A stretch of DNA of 64,000 bases, taken from NCBI GenBank assembly GCA_904398655.1, contig CAJFPF010000047.1, forward strand, positions 1 through 64,000, given 5' to 3'. A program made the translations under genes and the position numbers. The notes beneath the pieces were generated by a model that did no database searches, was not told the origin of the DNA, and saw only the letters and a list, made by a program, of their open reading frames with translations. Numbering within the stretch: position 1 is the stretch's first letter; each line of letters opens with the position of its first letter. The stretch is from an uncultured Anaerotruncus sp. (GTDB lineage Bacteria > Bacillota > Clostridia > Oscillospirales > Ruminococcaceae). Positions 10,252-22,474 of this stretch are shown piece by piece.

Positions 10252-11748
10252 TTAGCACCTCTCCTTTTCGTGTAGTTCCAACAGCAACGTACACATGGCC
10301 TCCATCGTAGCTTCCGGCGCAACGAACGTCTCCATCCCATAGGATCGCGCCGTCTTCCCAGTGGATTGCCCGATACAGAGGGCATGAATCCCCTGCCCAC
10401 TTTTCAAGCCGCTCCCCCTCATAAAGCTGTGGACGGTAGAGGAACTGGTAAAGGCCACATAGTCCAGTTCCCCATTTTTTATCAGATCCCGCACCCGTCC
10501 CACTTCTGGAGAAAATTCTGTGTCATAAAGGGCGGTATCATCATAGGGAATACCCGCCTCCTTCAGACGATCAGTCAGATCAACGGAGCCGTTCTTGGCC
10601 CGCAGGATCAACACTTTCCGCGGATTTTGACCTACCAATTCTCTGCCCAAGGCGTCCGCACAGTAGGAAGAAGGGACCAAATCAACCAACAGTCCCCGTT
10701 CTTCCAACACACGAGCGGTGGAGGAACCAATAGCCGCCAGACGCAGGCCATAGAGGCAACGCACATCCATCCGGCGCACTTGCAGAGCTTTCCAAAAGCA
10801 GCTGACGCCTCCAGGGCTGGTAAATACCACCCAGTCATATTCCTTCAGGCGCTCCAAAATATCGTCCAACTTCGGATTGGGAGAGATGGACCGCAACCGG
10901 ATGGCTGGGAATTCCAACACCTCCGCCCCCAATTCACGCAGTGGGGTAGCCAGAGCGGACATTCGTTCTCGCGGTCTGGTCACCGCCACCCGTACCCCCG
11001 CAAGAGGGCGTTTTTCTGCCCAAGAAAATCGTTTTGCCAGGGCGCAGACCTCTCCCACCACAATGACAGAGGGCGGAGAAAAGCCCTTTGCTTCCTGAGG
11101 AAGCTGGATCAAAGTAGAAACGCACTTCCGCTGTCGGGCCGTTGTACCCCGCTCTAGGATGGCGGCAGGGGTAGTAGGATCCATTCCCGCCTCCAAAAGC
11201 CCTTTACAAATGGCCGGAAGGGTCCCCACTCCCATGAGGAAGACCAGTGTTCCCCCCGCCTGCACCAGTGCCCGGTAATTGATATCAGGCTCCCGTGTGG
11301 AGTGTTGGGCATGTCCAGTAATCAAATGAACAGCGGAGACATAGTCCCGATGGGTGACCGGGATTCCTCCATAGGCAGGTACAGCCAGCGCAGAAGTCAC
11401 CCCCGGAACCACTTCAAAAGGGATCTGATTCTGGACCAACAACTCCAGCTCTTCCCCGCCCCGGCCAAACAGGAAGGGATCCCCACCCTTCAAACGCACC
11501 ACTCGAAGCCCTTTTTGCGCCTCTTCCACCAGAATCTCATTAATTCGCTGTTGGGGAATCGGATGGCTGCCGGCCCGCTTTCCCACGTCAATCCGGCGGG
11601 TCCCCGGGGGAATCATTCCCAATACCTCCGGTCCTATCAGAGCATCGTGTACCACCACATCCGCCTGCTGTAACAGATGGTATCCTTTTAGTGTCATCAG
11701 CCCCCCATCGGATGGACCTGCCCCCACTAAAAAAACCTTTCCTGTCAT
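10252..11748 (-). CDS. cobA-hemD: Fusion: uroporphyrinogen-III C-methyltransferase + uroporphyrinogen-III synthase
   Basis: N-term VFLVGAGPSDGGLMTLKG...VVRLKGGDPFLFGRGGEE (SUMT); C-term HemD-like domain; start trimmed to 11748. Confidence 0.95.
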   Translation of the reverse strand: MTGKVFLVGAGPSDGGLMTLKGYHLLQQADVVVHDALIGPEVLGMIPPGTRRIDVGKRAGSHPIPQQRINEILVEEAQKGLRVVRLKGGDPFLFGRGGEELELLVQNQIPFEVVPGVTSALAVPAYGGIPVTHRDYVSAVHLITGHAQHSTREPDINYRALVQAGGTLVFLMGVGTLPAICKGLLEAGMDPTTPAAILERGTTARQRKCVSTLIQLPQEAKGFSPPSVIVVGEVCALAKRFSWAEKRPLAGVRVAVTRPRERMSALATPLRELGAEVLEFPAIRLRSISPNPKLDDILERLKEYDWVVFTSPGGVSCFWKALQVRRMDVRCLYGLRLAAIGSSTARVLEERGLLVDLVPSSYCADALGRELVGQNPRKVLILRAKNGSVDLTDRLKEAGIPYDDTALYDTEFSPEVGRVRDLIKNGELDYVAFTSSSTVHSFMRGSGLKSGQGIHALCIGQSTGKTARSYGMETFVAPEATMEAMCTLLLELHEKERC

Positions 11749-12623
11749 ATCTGTTCCCTCAATCTCTCTGCCAACCGAATTCCCAACTGCGCGGCCTGCT
11801 CTAAAGGAGCACGCTGTGTATCCCGTACTACCACCCCTTCTCGGGGGCTCCAAAGCCCAGAGAGGGCCAAATGGTTTCCCTCTCTCTGTGCATAGGCGGC
11901 CACCGGCGCAAAACAACCGCCATCCAAGGTCCGCACAAATGCGCGTTCTGCCAGGGCCGCAGCCCTCGCGAGAGGGTCCTCCACAGCCTCTAGGTAGGGA
12001 TGCGCTTCCCCCGCCCTCCCCTGAACAGCCAGGATTCCTTGCCCAGCGGCAGGCAACAACTCCTGTGGAGAAAAAATACGGTGAATTCGTCCTTCCAGCC
12101 CCAATCTCCGCAGTCCCGCACAGGCCAAAACCAATCCAGAATAGCCACCGGCATCCAGCTTGTTCAGTCGAGTCAACACATTACCCCGGACGCTCTCCAC
12201 CTGCATCTGGGGGAACAATTGTCTGAGCTGGACAGCCCGCCTGGCACTGGAACAACCGAGCGGCTTTGTTGGGTCCAGCGTATTCATCCCTGCTGGAAGT
12301 ACTAAGGCATCTCGAGGGTCTTCCCGGCGAGAATAGGCCAGAATCGGTAGCCCTTCCGGCTGCTCCATCGGCATGTCCTTCAGGCTGTGGACCGATAGAT
12401 CAATCTCCCGATGTGCCAAAGCCTGATCCAGTTCCTTCACGAACAGGCCCTTGCCTCCCACCAGATGTAATGGGCGGTTTTGAATCTTATCACCGGTGGT
12501 TTTCATGGTCACTAGTTCCAATTTCAGCTGGGGAAACCGCTCTTGAATCCACCCCATAACCAGCCGGCTTTGGATCACCGCCAGCGCGCTCTCTCGACTT
12601 CCCACACGAATTACCTGCTCCAT
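11745..12623 (-). CDS. hemC: Hydroxymethylbilane synthase
   Basis: IRVGSRESALAVIQSRLV...GGKGLFVKELDQAL; DGGCFAP; start trimmed to 12623. Confidence 0.97.
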   Translation of the reverse strand: MEQVIRVGSRESALAVIQSRLVMGWIQERFPQLKLELVTMKTTGDKIQNRPLHLVGGKGLFVKELDQALAHREIDLSVHSLKDMPMEQPEGLPILAYSRREDPRDALVLPAGMNTLDPTKPLGCSSARRAVQLRQLFPQMQVESVRGNVLTRLNKLDAGGYSGLVLACAGLRRLGLEGRIHRIFSPQELLPAAGQGILAVQGRAGEAHPYLEAVEDPLARAAALAERAFVRTLDGGCFAPVAAYAQREGNHLALSGLWSPREGVVVRDTQRAPLEQAAQLGIRLAERLREQI

Positions 12624-13074
12624 CAACCATCCATTCCCCCAAATGTTCTCGAAGTTCTTGGGCCGCCTGCCGCACAAGGTGATGATTCTCCCCGCCCGAG
12701 GTGAGTCCCAGCACCAGAGGCCCCCATTCCACCACCGCAGGAAAATAAAAATCGCATTCTTCCGGTGCATCGCAGGCATTTACAAGTATCCCCTTGCTTT
12801 TGGCCTCCTGAAAAATGGCATGGTTTACCTGCCGATTGTTGGTGGCGGCCAGGACAATCTGGGCCCCTGTACAATCCCCTGGGCGATATTCCCGATACAG
12901 GATAGGAATCCCTAGGCTTTCCAACTCTGGAAGGCAGTCAGGAGAGATCACCTGTATCTGGGCTCCAAAGGAGCAAAGCACCTGCGCCCGTCGGAAAGCC
13001 ACCTTTCCTCCGCCAAATAGGATGATGGGACATTTGGAGAGATCCAAAAACAGTGGAAAATGACGACTTCCCAT
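12490..13074 (-). CDS. Precorrin-2 dehydrogenase / siroheme synthase N-terminal-type protein
   Basis: MGSRHFPLFLDLSKCPIILFGGGKVAFRRAQ...; NNRQVNHAI; C-terminal tail overlaps hemC out of frame. Confidence 0.9.
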   Translation of the reverse strand: MGSRHFPLFLDLSKCPIILFGGGKVAFRRAQVLCSFGAQIQVISPDCLPELESLGIPILYREYRPGDCTGAQIVLAATNNRQVNHAIFQEAKSKGILVNACDAPEECDFYFPAVVEWGPLVLGLTSGGENHHLVRQAAQELREHLGEWMVDGAGNSCGKSRERAGGDPKPAGYGVDSRAVSPAEIGTSDHENHR

Positions 13075-13075
13075 C

Positions 13076-14299
13076 TCAGCTCTCCTCCTGAATGGTCTGT
13101 TCCAAACCTTGAATGCACTGTTCCCACAATTCGGGCGGCAAAGTTTCCCGCAGGCCAAAAAGCATGCGATTTACCACTTTTTCAGTAGAAGCGCTCAATC
13201 GGTCCAAAAAAGCCCGCTGCTCTGCTGTATCCAATGGAAGCTCCCGGACGGCCCGTTCTATGCGGCTAGACAAATCCGATGCCGCAGCTTGACCAATTTT
13301 TCGGACGGCAGGTACCAGAGGGCGGAAGAGATACCAATTTTTGAATTCCTGCTCATAGAGGTCCAAAATCGCTGTTGCCTGTCGGATGGTCTCCTCTGAT
13401 CCCCGGGAGGAGCCCTGACAGAGTTGATCGGTATCATATACCCGAACGCCAGGTAATAGCGCCACCGCTGGGTCGATATCTCGGGGCACTGCCAAATCGC
13501 AAAATACCGTGGGATGCTCCAAAGGTGATTCCTTCAACTGTTGTGCCTGCACCGTATAGTGAGGGCTGGAAGTAGCACTGACGACAATTTCCGCCCTGTG
13601 GATCGCCTCCAAACGGTTTTCATAGGAAACGGCACGCACCTTTGCTGGCAACAAAACGTCCCCGTGGCGGTACCGGCGCACCGTCATCTGCACCTGACAG
13701 CCTCGGGAGACCAATTGAGCGGCTGTCAGCCTCCCCATCTCTCCATTTCCAATCACTAAGCATATCCGACCGGAAAGATCTCCCAATTGTTCTTCCAAAA
13801 AATCTACCGTCCGCACAGCCGCCGATTGATCCACCTCTGTAAGCCGGACTTCTGTTTTGACACGTTTAGCTGCAGTGACGGCGGTGCGAAACAGCATCTC
13901 CAAAATGGGGCCCGCCGCGTGGACACGACGGGATCGTTCCAATGCATGCCCCACTTGGGTCAAAATTTGGTCCTCCCCAAATACCTGGGAATGCAGGCCG
14001 CAACTCAGCTCCAAAAGATATCGTACAGCGGATTCGCCCCCACGTTCCACAAAATAGGTGGAGCTCTCTTGCCCTATTCCCCGCAGGGTGCAAAAAACAG
14101 CAGGTAAGCGGATAGCTAAATCCCCATAAACCCAGATTTCTGTTCGATTGCAAGTGGATAAAATAACGCACTCTTCCGCACCATACTCCTGACAGATCCT
14201 CTCTGCCGATTGCGCAGCTACCGTATCTGTCATAGAAAACTGCTCCCGAATTTCTATAGGTGCGCGGCTATAATCAATTCCTATCATCTGGATTTGCAA
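13076..14299 (-). CDS. hemA: Glutamyl-tRNA reductase
   Basis: IGIDYSRAPIEIREQFSMT...ILSTCNRTEIW; RBS GGGAGG precedes a TTG at 14299 (alternative ATG 14287). Confidence 0.95.
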   Translation of the reverse strand: MQIQMIGIDYSRAPIEIREQFSMTDTVAAQSAERICQEYGAEECVILSTCNRTEIWVYGDLAIRLPAVFCTLRGIGQESSTYFVERGGESAVRYLLELSCGLHSQVFGEDQILTQVGHALERSRRVHAAGPILEMLFRTAVTAAKRVKTEVRLTEVDQSAAVRTVDFLEEQLGDLSGRICLVIGNGEMGRLTAAQLVSRGCQVQMTVRRYRHGDVLLPAKVRAVSYENRLEAIHRAEIVVSATSSPHYTVQAQQLKESPLEHPTVFCDLAVPRDIDPAVALLPGVRVYDTDQLCQGSSRGSEETIRQATAILDLYEQEFKNWYLFRPLVPAVRKIGQAAASDLSSRIERAVRELPLDTAEQRAFLDRLSASTEKVVNRMLFGLRETLPPELWEQCIQGLEQTIQEES

Positions 14300-14334
14300 A
14301 ATAGATCCTCCCAATGCCAGCGGAACACAAGTTG

Positions 14335-14359
14335 GCCTCATGCCAGGAGGGCATGAGGC
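14335..14359. other. Inverted repeat between rpoD and hemA
   Basis: GCCTCATGCC-AGGAG-GGCATGAGGC, 10-bp arms, no clear U-tract on either strand. Confidence 0.6.
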
Positions 14360-14384
14360 GCAAGATTCTCTAAAACAAAAATTT

Positions 14385-15464
14385 TTATAGGAAATCCTTC
14401 AAGGGCTTCGAACGGGTGGGATGGCGAAGCTTTCGCAGGGCTTTGGCTTCAATTTGGCGGACACGTTCCCGTGTCACCCCCAGCTCCTTGCCGCACTCCT
14501 CCAGCGTCCGGGCATGTCCATCATTGAACCCAAACCGCATCCGCAATACCTTTTCCTCCCGCGGGTTGAGCGTACCCAATGCGGACTCTAAATGCTCCCG
14601 CAGCATGGTGCTGCCGATATGTTCCTCTGGGGAGGTAACATTTTCGTCCTGAATGAAGTCCCCCAGACGGCTCTCGGACTCATCTCCAATGGGAGTCTCC
14701 AAAGAAATGGTATCCAGCGCCACGCTCTGGATCTCCTTTACCCGCTCCTCCGAAACACCCATCTCATCGGCAATCTCTTTCACCGTGGGGTCGTGTCCAT
14801 TTTGGCGCACCAGAACAGACACCGCTTTTTTGTAGCGGTTGATGTTTTCCACCATATGTACAGGGACACGAATTGTCCTTCCCTGGTCAGCAATTGCCCG
14901 GGTGATCGATTGGCGGATCCACCAAGTGGCATAGGTTGAAAATTTGAACCCCTTGGAAGGATCAAACTTTTCCACCGCCTTCAGCAATCCCAAATTTCCC
15001 TCCTGGATGAGATCCAGAAGAGAGAGACCCCTTCCCACATAACGTTTCGCAATTCCCACCACAAGGCGCAGATTTACCTCCGCCAGGTGCTTTTTGGCTG
15101 ATGCGTCCCCCTGGGCAATCCGCTGGGCCAATTCGACCTCCTCTTGGGCATCAATCAAAGGGATTCGGCCAATCTCCTTCAGGTAGGATTTCACCAGGTC
15201 GTCCGCTGCCAAGTCGGAAGATGGCTCATCCGTCTCCTCTTGTTCTGCGGCATCTTCCGCCGATTCCGCAGAGAGATCCTCATCAGCGTCATCCACGATT
15301 TTAATATGTTTCTGCTCCAAAAGATCGTAAAATTTCTCCAGAAGTTCCACCGAAAAATCAGTGTGTTCCAACGCTTCGTTGATCTCTTTTGCTGAGAGCT
15401 CCCCTTTCTGGATTCCCTCATCCACCAATTTTTTCAGTGCTTTTTTGATCTGTTCCGCTTGCAT
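14385..15464 (-). CDS. rpoD: RNA polymerase primary sigma factor
   Basis: Region 1.1, [68 protein letters not shown], region 4. Confidence 0.97.
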   Translation of the reverse strand: MQAEQIKKALKKLVDEGIQKGELSAKEINEALEHTDFSVELLEKFYDLLEQKHIKIVDDADEDLSAESAEDAAEQEETDEPSSDLAADDLVKSYLKEIGRIPLIDAQEEVELAQRIAQGDASAKKHLAEVNLRLVVGIAKRYVGRGLSLLDLIQEGNLGLLKAVEKFDPSKGFKFSTYATWWIRQSITRAIADQGRTIRVPVHMVENINRYKKAVSVLVRQNGHDPTVKEIADEMGVSEERVKEIQSVALDTISLETPIGDESESRLGDFIQDENVTSPEEHIGSTMLREHLESALGTLNPREEKVLRMRFGFNDGHARTLEECGKELGVTRERVRQIEAKALRKLRHPTRSKPLKDFL

Positions 15465-15533
15465 CCACGAGCCTCCAACGTCCACAAACAGCTCTCAAAC
15501 CTGCCGTCTGCCCAAAGTTTTCAAAATAAAATT

Positions 15534-16220
15534 TTAAAACCCAAAGATAGAAAGGAACCCCATCGCTATTGGCGGGACCAACAGCGCAGGTAACAAGTTT
15601 AAAGTCCGAATCTCTTTTATATGTAAAATGCTCAACCCTGAGCTAAAGATCAGAACGCCTCCAATTAGAGACAGTTCCGTCAACAAATCAGCGGTAAGAA
15701 AAGGAGAGATTACATGGGCCAACAGATAGATACTTCCCTGCCACAAAAACAATACCGCTGCGGCTAGAGCGATCCCCAAGCCAAATGTAGAAGCCAAAAC
15801 AGTGGAAGTGATCCCATCTAAAATCGCATTTGTAAACAGATAGGTGTTGTCCCCATGTAACGCGCTTTCCATAGGGCCCAAAATGGAGAGAGTCCCTGCG
15901 CAAAACAATAGAATTGCTGTGGAAAGCCCTTTCGCCAAATTTCCCTCTCCTGAAATCCGTCGGATCACACGTTCAAAAGCAATATCCAGAGAGAGCCGAG
16001 TTCCAAGCAATCCTCCTATCGCCAAGCTGACAATGAAGAGGACATGGTACTTACTGTTGGGCATCGCTTCCACAATAGCATTGATCCCCAAAGCGGTTGC
16101 CGCCAATCCCATCGCGTCCAACATGACCGTCTTATAGCGGTCGCCAATTCCCTTTTTTAAAAGGCTCCCTGTAATACTTCCCAATAAAATCGTCGTCGTA
16201 TTTACGACGGTTCCGATCAT
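15534..16220 (-). CDS. DUF554 family membrane protein
   Basis: MIGTVVNTTTILLGSITGSLLKKGI...; start trimmed to 16220. Confidence 0.9.
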   Translation of the reverse strand: MIGTVVNTTTILLGSITGSLLKKGIGDRYKTVMLDAMGLAATALGINAIVEAMPNSKYHVLFIVSLAIGGLLGTRLSLDIAFERVIRRISGEGNLAKGLSTAILLFCAGTLSILGPMESALHGDNTYLFTNAILDGITSTVLASTFGLGIALAAAVLFLWQGSIYLLAHVISPFLTADLLTELSLIGGVLIFSSGLSILHIKEIRTLNLLPALLVPPIAMGFLSIFGF

Positions 16221-16347
16221 AGAACGCCTCCTGTCACGACAGTCGCCTACATCTACCCTACAAGCACCGATTCCCATAGTTTCTTTTATGGCCTGCTTGC
16301 TATTATAACAGATTTCTACAAGTTTTGCATCTTTTTCCCGGAAAAAC

Positions 16348-17871
16348 TCACGGTTCGCGTTGAGCCCATCCCAAGCTGCGTTTTACCGCCCGATGCCATC
16401 CTTCTAACAGTTCCTGTCGATGGACGAGATCCATATGGGGATGATAGACCGTGTCGCAACTCCAGAGGGCGCGCAATTGTTCCTGGTTTTCCCAAACGCC
16501 AGTAGCCAACCCCGCTAAATAGGCAGCCCCCAGCGCAGTGGTTTCCCGGATCACAGGCCTGCGTACCGGTCGGTTGAGAACGTCCGCTTGAAATTGTAAC
16601 AAAAAGCCATCCCGACTGGCTCCGCCGTCAGCATTCAAATATTGCAGCGGCATGCCTGTATCTTTTTCCATGGCATCCACCAAATCCTTGGTCTGATAGG
16701 CAATGGATTCCTGAGCCGCCCGGATCAAGTGCTCCCTTCGAGTCCCGCGGGTGAGGCCCACAATGCAACCACGAGCATACATATCCCAATAGGGTGCCCC
16801 CAGTCCAGTAAACGCAGGCACCAAATAGACACCTCCGGTATCAGGTACCTTTTGGGCGTAATATTCCGCATCGCGGCTCTCCGTAATAAACCGGAGCTCA
16901 TCTCGGAGCCATTGAATCACCGCGCCGCCCACAAACACACTGCCCTCTAGGGCATACTGTACTTTTCCCTTTAGGCCGATGGCAATCGTCGTTAAAAGCC
17001 CATTGGCGCTCTCACACAGGGTGTCTCCGGTATTCATCAATAAAAAGCACCCTGTACCATAAGTATTCTTGGCCTCTCCTTTTTGAAAGCAGGTCTGTCC
17101 GAATAGCGCAGCCTGTTGATCTCCGGCAATGCCCGCAATGGGGACCCGCTCCCCTTGAATTACTGTATAACCGTAAATCTCACTAGAATTCCGCACCTCT
17201 GGCAACATCTGCCTGGGGATCTCCAACACATCCAAAAGAGCCTGATCCCACTGGAGCTCGCGGATATTGTAGAGCATCGTTCTGGATGCATTGGTGTAAT
17301 CCGTAACATGGACCTTTCCTTCCGTGAGTTTCCAGATCAGCCAACTATCCACTGTGCCAAAAAGGATTTCTCCCCGTTTGGCGCGCTCCCTGGAACCAGG
17401 GACATGATCCAAAATCCACTTAATTTTGGTGGCGGAAAAATAGGCATCTGGTATCAATCCGGTATTTTTTCGGATATAATCCTCCAGACCCAGCGTCTTT
17501 AACCGCTCCACTTCTCCTGCTGTACGCCGGCACTGCCAGACAATGGCATTATAAATAGGGCGTCCTGTTTTACGATCCCACAGGATGGTGGTTTCCCGCT
17601 GATTGGTAATACCAATCCCCGCAATCTCCCGAGGACTCACTCCGCTTTTGGCGATTACTTCCATCATCACCGCATACTGGGAGGAGTAAATTTCCATAGG
17701 ATCATGCTCCACCCATCCCTCTTGAGGATATATCTGGGGATATTCTTTCTGAGAAGAAGCCACCACCGCCTGTTTTTGGTCAAATAGGATCGCCCGAGAG
17801 CTCGTAGTTCCCTGATCCAAAGCCAATAGATAACGGCCCACGCCCATCCTCCTCATTCCCGTTTCTATCAT
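16348..17871 (-). CDS. glpK: Glycerol kinase
   Basis: [18 protein letters not shown]...; [31 protein letters not shown]. Confidence 0.97.
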   Translation of the reverse strand: MIETGMRRMGVGRYLLALDQGTTSSRAILFDQKQAVVASSQKEYPQIYPQEGWVEHDPMEIYSSQYAVMMEVIAKSGVSPREIAGIGITNQRETTILWDRKTGRPIYNAIVWQCRRTAGEVERLKTLGLEDYIRKNTGLIPDAYFSATKIKWILDHVPGSRERAKRGEILFGTVDSWLIWKLTEGKVHVTDYTNASRTMLYNIRELQWDQALLDVLEIPRQMLPEVRNSSEIYGYTVIQGERVPIAGIAGDQQAALFGQTCFQKGEAKNTYGTGCFLLMNTGDTLCESANGLLTTIAIGLKGKVQYALEGSVFVGGAVIQWLRDELRFITESRDAEYYAQKVPDTGGVYLVPAFTGLGAPYWDMYARGCIVGLTRGTRREHLIRAAQESIAYQTKDLVDAMEKDTGMPLQYLNADGGASRDGFLLQFQADVLNRPVRRPVIRETTALGAAYLAGLATGVWENQEQLRALWSCDTVYHPHMDLVHRQELLEGWHRAVKRSLGWAQREP

Positions 17872-17969
17872 TTTGAGGCCATTATAACATCCTCACAATA
17901 GAAATGCAAAATATTGACCCACAAAAAGACCCCAGGAGAACCTGGAGTCCAGCCTTCCCCATTCTTTGT

Positions 17970-18650
17970 TTAAAACGAAAGAAAGGCTGACGCACGTATG
18001 GAGACATAATCTTCGCCTGCAAATATCAGATGGTCGATCAGCTGGATTTTCATCATTTGTAGGGCTTTTTTAATCTCATCAGTGGCCATCAGGTCTGCGT
18101 TGGAGGGGAGTGCCAGGCCATGGGGATGGTTATGGGCTAAAACCACCGCACTGGCATGGCTGCGTACCGCCTGTTCCACAATCTCACGGACGTATAGTGG
18201 TGCGGCATTGACAGTGCCCTCGCTGAGAAACCCTCCAAACGCCACGCTTCCCTTGTTATTTAGACAGAGTAAGTACACCATCTCTTTTTGCCGGCCGATA
18301 AACTTGGGGCGCAAAAAATCAGCAATCTGCTCCACGTCTTTTAAAACCGGGACCTCCGCCTTCAGATCTTCTAAATAACGGCGCGTCAAATCCGGAATCA
18401 ATTTTAAAAGGGTTGCCACATTCGTCCCCACTCCAGGCAGCTGACAAAGTTCCTCATAATCTGCCTCGAACACAGCAGAGAGGGAACCAAACCTCTGCAA
18501 AAGCTGATGTGCCAGGTCATTCGTGTCCCTCTGTGGGATGGCATAAAAGAGCAACAATTCCAAGACATTATGGGCTTCAAATCCATCTAAACCATCTTTT
18601 AAGAATCGCTCTTTCAGACGGCGCCTATGTCCCTCATGTAGGTTAGGCAT
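17970..18650 (-). CDS. radC: RadC family (JAB/MPN domain) protein
   Basis: HEGHRRRLKERFLKDGLDGFEAHNVLELLLFYAIP; AHNHPHGLALPS. Confidence 0.92.
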   Translation of the reverse strand: MPNLHEGHRRRLKERFLKDGLDGFEAHNVLELLLFYAIPQRDTNDLAHQLLQRFGSLSAVFEADYEELCQLPGVGTNVATLLKLIPDLTRRYLEDLKAEVPVLKDVEQIADFLRPKFIGRQKEMVYLLCLNNKGSVAFGGFLSEGTVNAAPLYVREIVEQAVRSHASAVVLAHNHPHGLALPSNADLMATDEIKKALQMMKIQLIDHLIFAGEDYVSIRASAFLSF

Positions 18651-18666
18651 CCTATCACCATCCAGA

Positions 18667-19260
18667 TTATTTCGCACCCGGCTGTTTACGGCTACCGGGC
18701 TTCACGACCGGCAACTTCCCTTCTTTACAAAGTGGGCAGTCCTCAGCCTCCCAGGAGACAACCTCCACCGGATAGACCGCACGGAACGGAACCCCAAAGT
18801 CCACCTTCCCATTGCTGCGGTCCACAATGGAACCAATTCCCACTACTGTACCGCCCGCCTGCCGGACCAGCTCCGCCACCTCTTTCACCGAACCACCTGT
18901 AGTGACCACATCCTCCACCAACAGGCAGCGCATACCAGGGGTTACCTCAAAGCCACGGCGCAGGGTCATCGCCCCGTCCACCCGCTCGGTGAAGAAATTT
19001 TCACACCCCAAAGCGCGACTCACTTCATAAGCCATTTGTACGGCACCCATGGCGGGTCCAATGACCACATCGATCTGCTCCCCACGGAACATCTCCGCCA
19101 AGGCGGCACAAAGTTCCTCGCTATATTTCGGATGGCGGAAAATTTTGGCGCACTGCATGTATTTATCGGAATGGCGGCCGGAGGTCAATAGAAAGTGACC
19201 CTCCAACAGAACACCGGACTCTTTTAGAATTTCTTCGACTCTCTCTCTGGTAATCATCAT
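18667..19260 (-). CDS. pyrE: Orotate phosphoribosyltransferase
   Basis: [42 protein letters not shown] motif. Confidence 0.95.
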   Translation of the reverse strand: MMITRERVEEILKESGVLLEGHFLLTSGRHSDKYMQCAKIFRHPKYSEELCAALAEMFRGEQIDVVIGPAMGAVQMAYEVSRALGCENFFTERVDGAMTLRRGFEVTPGMRCLLVEDVVTTGGSVKEVAELVRQAGGTVVGIGSIVDRSNGKVDFGVPFRAVYPVEVVSWEAEDCPLCKEGKLPVVKPGSRKQPGAK

Positions 19261-19291
19261 TTATCCACCTTTCAACCACATTCTTCCTCTT

Positions 19292-19319
19292 ATTATAACA
19301 AATCGGCTTTTTTTTGCAA
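19292..19319 (-). promoter_or_regulatory. Sigma-A type promoter for pyrE-radC
   Basis: Minus strand TTGCAA-N16-TATAAT upstream of pyrE. Confidence 0.6.
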
Positions 19320-19393
19320 CAGCCTCTATGGATTTTCCATTGGGTATGCTATAATTTCTTGGGAGTATATCGACTGGGGGACGAGAAGGCATT

Positions 19394-20362
19394 ATGAGAG
19401 AATTTACCATCAACCAAAATGACGCTGGCCAGCGTCTGGACAAGTTTTTGACAAAAGCGGTCCCTCTATTGCCTCAAAGCCTGCTCTATAAATCTATCCG
19501 TACCAAGCGGATCAAACGCAATGGGAAACGCTGCGCCATCTCCGACCGTCTTCAGGAGGGGGATGTGATCACCCTCTACCTCCAGGATGAATTTTTTGGC
19601 GGAGACCTTCACGCTCCGGCATTTTTATCTGCGCCCCATGCTTTGGACATCCTCTACGAGGATGAAAACATTCTTCTGGTGGACAAGCGTCCCGGCCTCG
19701 TTGTTCATGAAGATGACAGTCATCAAATTGACACCCTCATCAATCGGATCCTACACTATCTCTATGAAAAGGGGGAGTATCTCCCCCAAGAGGAAAATAG
19801 CTTTACTCCCGCTCTATGCAACCGCATCGACCGAAACACGGGCGGTATTGTCATTGCGGCGAAAAACGCAGCCTCCCTCCGGGTACTTAACGAAAAAATA
19901 AAATCTCGGGAGCTGAAGAAGACCTATCTCTGTATTGTACACGGCCGTATGCCTCTAAAAAGCGATACTTTAAAGGGCTTTTTACGAAAAGACGCTCAAA
20001 ATAACCAAGTAAAAATCTTTGACCATCCAATTCCCGACGGCCGCACCATTTTGACCCGGTACCGGGTATTGGGGGAAACCAGCCGCTTTTCTCTGCTGGA
20101 AGTGGATCTACTGACTGGACGCACCCACCAAATCCGCGCCCATCTGGCTCACATTGGGCATCCGCTCTTGGGGGACGCAAAATATGGATTTCAGCGAGAT
20201 AATCGGGACACGGGCTATCGACATCAGGCCCTCTACTCCTATCAATTGACCTTTTGTTTTCAAACCGACGCTGCACCCTTGAATTATTTAAATGGGAAGA
20301 CGTTTACGGTTCCCTCTGTTTGGTTTCAAGAAGAGTTTCTCCAAGGGAAGTTTGACCGCTAA
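19394..20362 (+). CDS. RluA family pseudouridine synthase
   Basis: S4 domain NDAGQRLDKFLTKAVPL; catalytic motif NRIDRNTGGIVIAAKN; LTGRTHQIRAHLAHIGHPLLGD. Confidence 0.95.
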   Translation: MREFTINQNDAGQRLDKFLTKAVPLLPQSLLYKSIRTKRIKRNGKRCAISDRLQEGDVITLYLQDEFFGGDLHAPAFLSAPHALDILYEDENILLVDKRPGLVVHEDDSHQIDTLINRILHYLYEKGEYLPQEENSFTPALCNRIDRNTGGIVIAAKNAASLRVLNEKIKSRELKKTYLCIVHGRMPLKSDTLKGFLRKDAQNNQVKIFDHPIPDGRTILTRYRVLGETSRFSLLEVDLLTGRTHQIRAHLAHIGHPLLGDAKYGFQRDNRDTGYRHQALYSYQLTFCFQTDAAPLNYLNGKTFTVPSVWFQEEFLQGKFDR

Positions 20363-20401
20363 AATCTCTTTATTGGAACCTCACTCCGCCTCTGTGAATA
20401 G

Positions 20402-21748
<1,347 letters not shown>

Positions 21749-21779
21749 TTTAAAATAGTCATTCCAGTAGTGGTCTGTT

Positions 21780-21822
21780 AAAGAGCAGTGCCTTTGGGGA
21801 ATCCCAAAGGCACTGCTCTTTT
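21780..21822. terminator. Bidirectional intrinsic terminator
   Basis: AAAGAGCAGTGCCTTTGGG-GAAT-CCCAAAGGCACTGCTCTTTT. Confidence 0.93.
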
Positions 21823-21846
21823 CAAAAGCATTTCCACGCAAACCAG

Positions 21847-22362
21847 TCAACCTCTCCGACGGTACCCACGTAGGCAAAAAAGAATGAGCAGCGGGCCAAC
21901 GACTGGCGTATACTGCAAAAGCTCCAGGACAATCCCACCGAGTACACCCGCAATTCCTCCCAAAAACGGAACACGGGAGAGGATCAGAAGCACATAAAAT
22001 ATAAAGTTCAAAGAGCAGATGGCCGTAAACAGAATACTGAATTTAGGCTCATAAAAGGAAAAAACCAGGTAGTAGACCACTAACATAACCAGAGAAGAAA
22101 CCATGGAGATAAACAATGTCAAAGGGTACCGCAATAGACTTCCCGCAATCGAAAGGAGCGGCAATGCATAGGCCAAAGGGATCTGACCCAGTAAGTCATT
22201 TACTGTACGGTTCATATATTTCAGGGAGTCGCCAATTTGCCCCAGCATATAAAGTTGAAAAAAGGGAATGAACGCCAACAATGGCATGGGAAGTCCGCGC
22301 ACCACTGCCAAACGATAGATTGCATAGGACTCCAAAAGATAGACCAAAATGACTAAAATCAT
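21847..22362 (-). CDS. Multi-pass membrane protein of unknown function
   Basis: ORF with hydrophobic segments; likely start MILVILVYLLESY at 22362. Confidence 0.75.
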   Translation of the reverse strand: MILVILVYLLESYAIYRLAVVRGLPMPLLAFIPFFQLYMLGQIGDSLKYMNRTVNDLLGQIPLAYALPLLSIAGSLLRYPLTLFISMVSSLVMLVVYYLVFSFYEPKFSILFTAICSLNFIFYVLLILSRVPFLGGIAGVLGGIVLELLQYTPVVGPLLILFCLRGYRRRG

Positions 22363-22474
22363 CGCGATTTCCTTTCTGTCGTTCGTATTGAAAAGGTGCA
22401 AAAGGATCTACACGCATATCGTATCTATTGTGCTCATATCCCTTCCCTATAAGGAAGTGATTGAATTGAAACCC

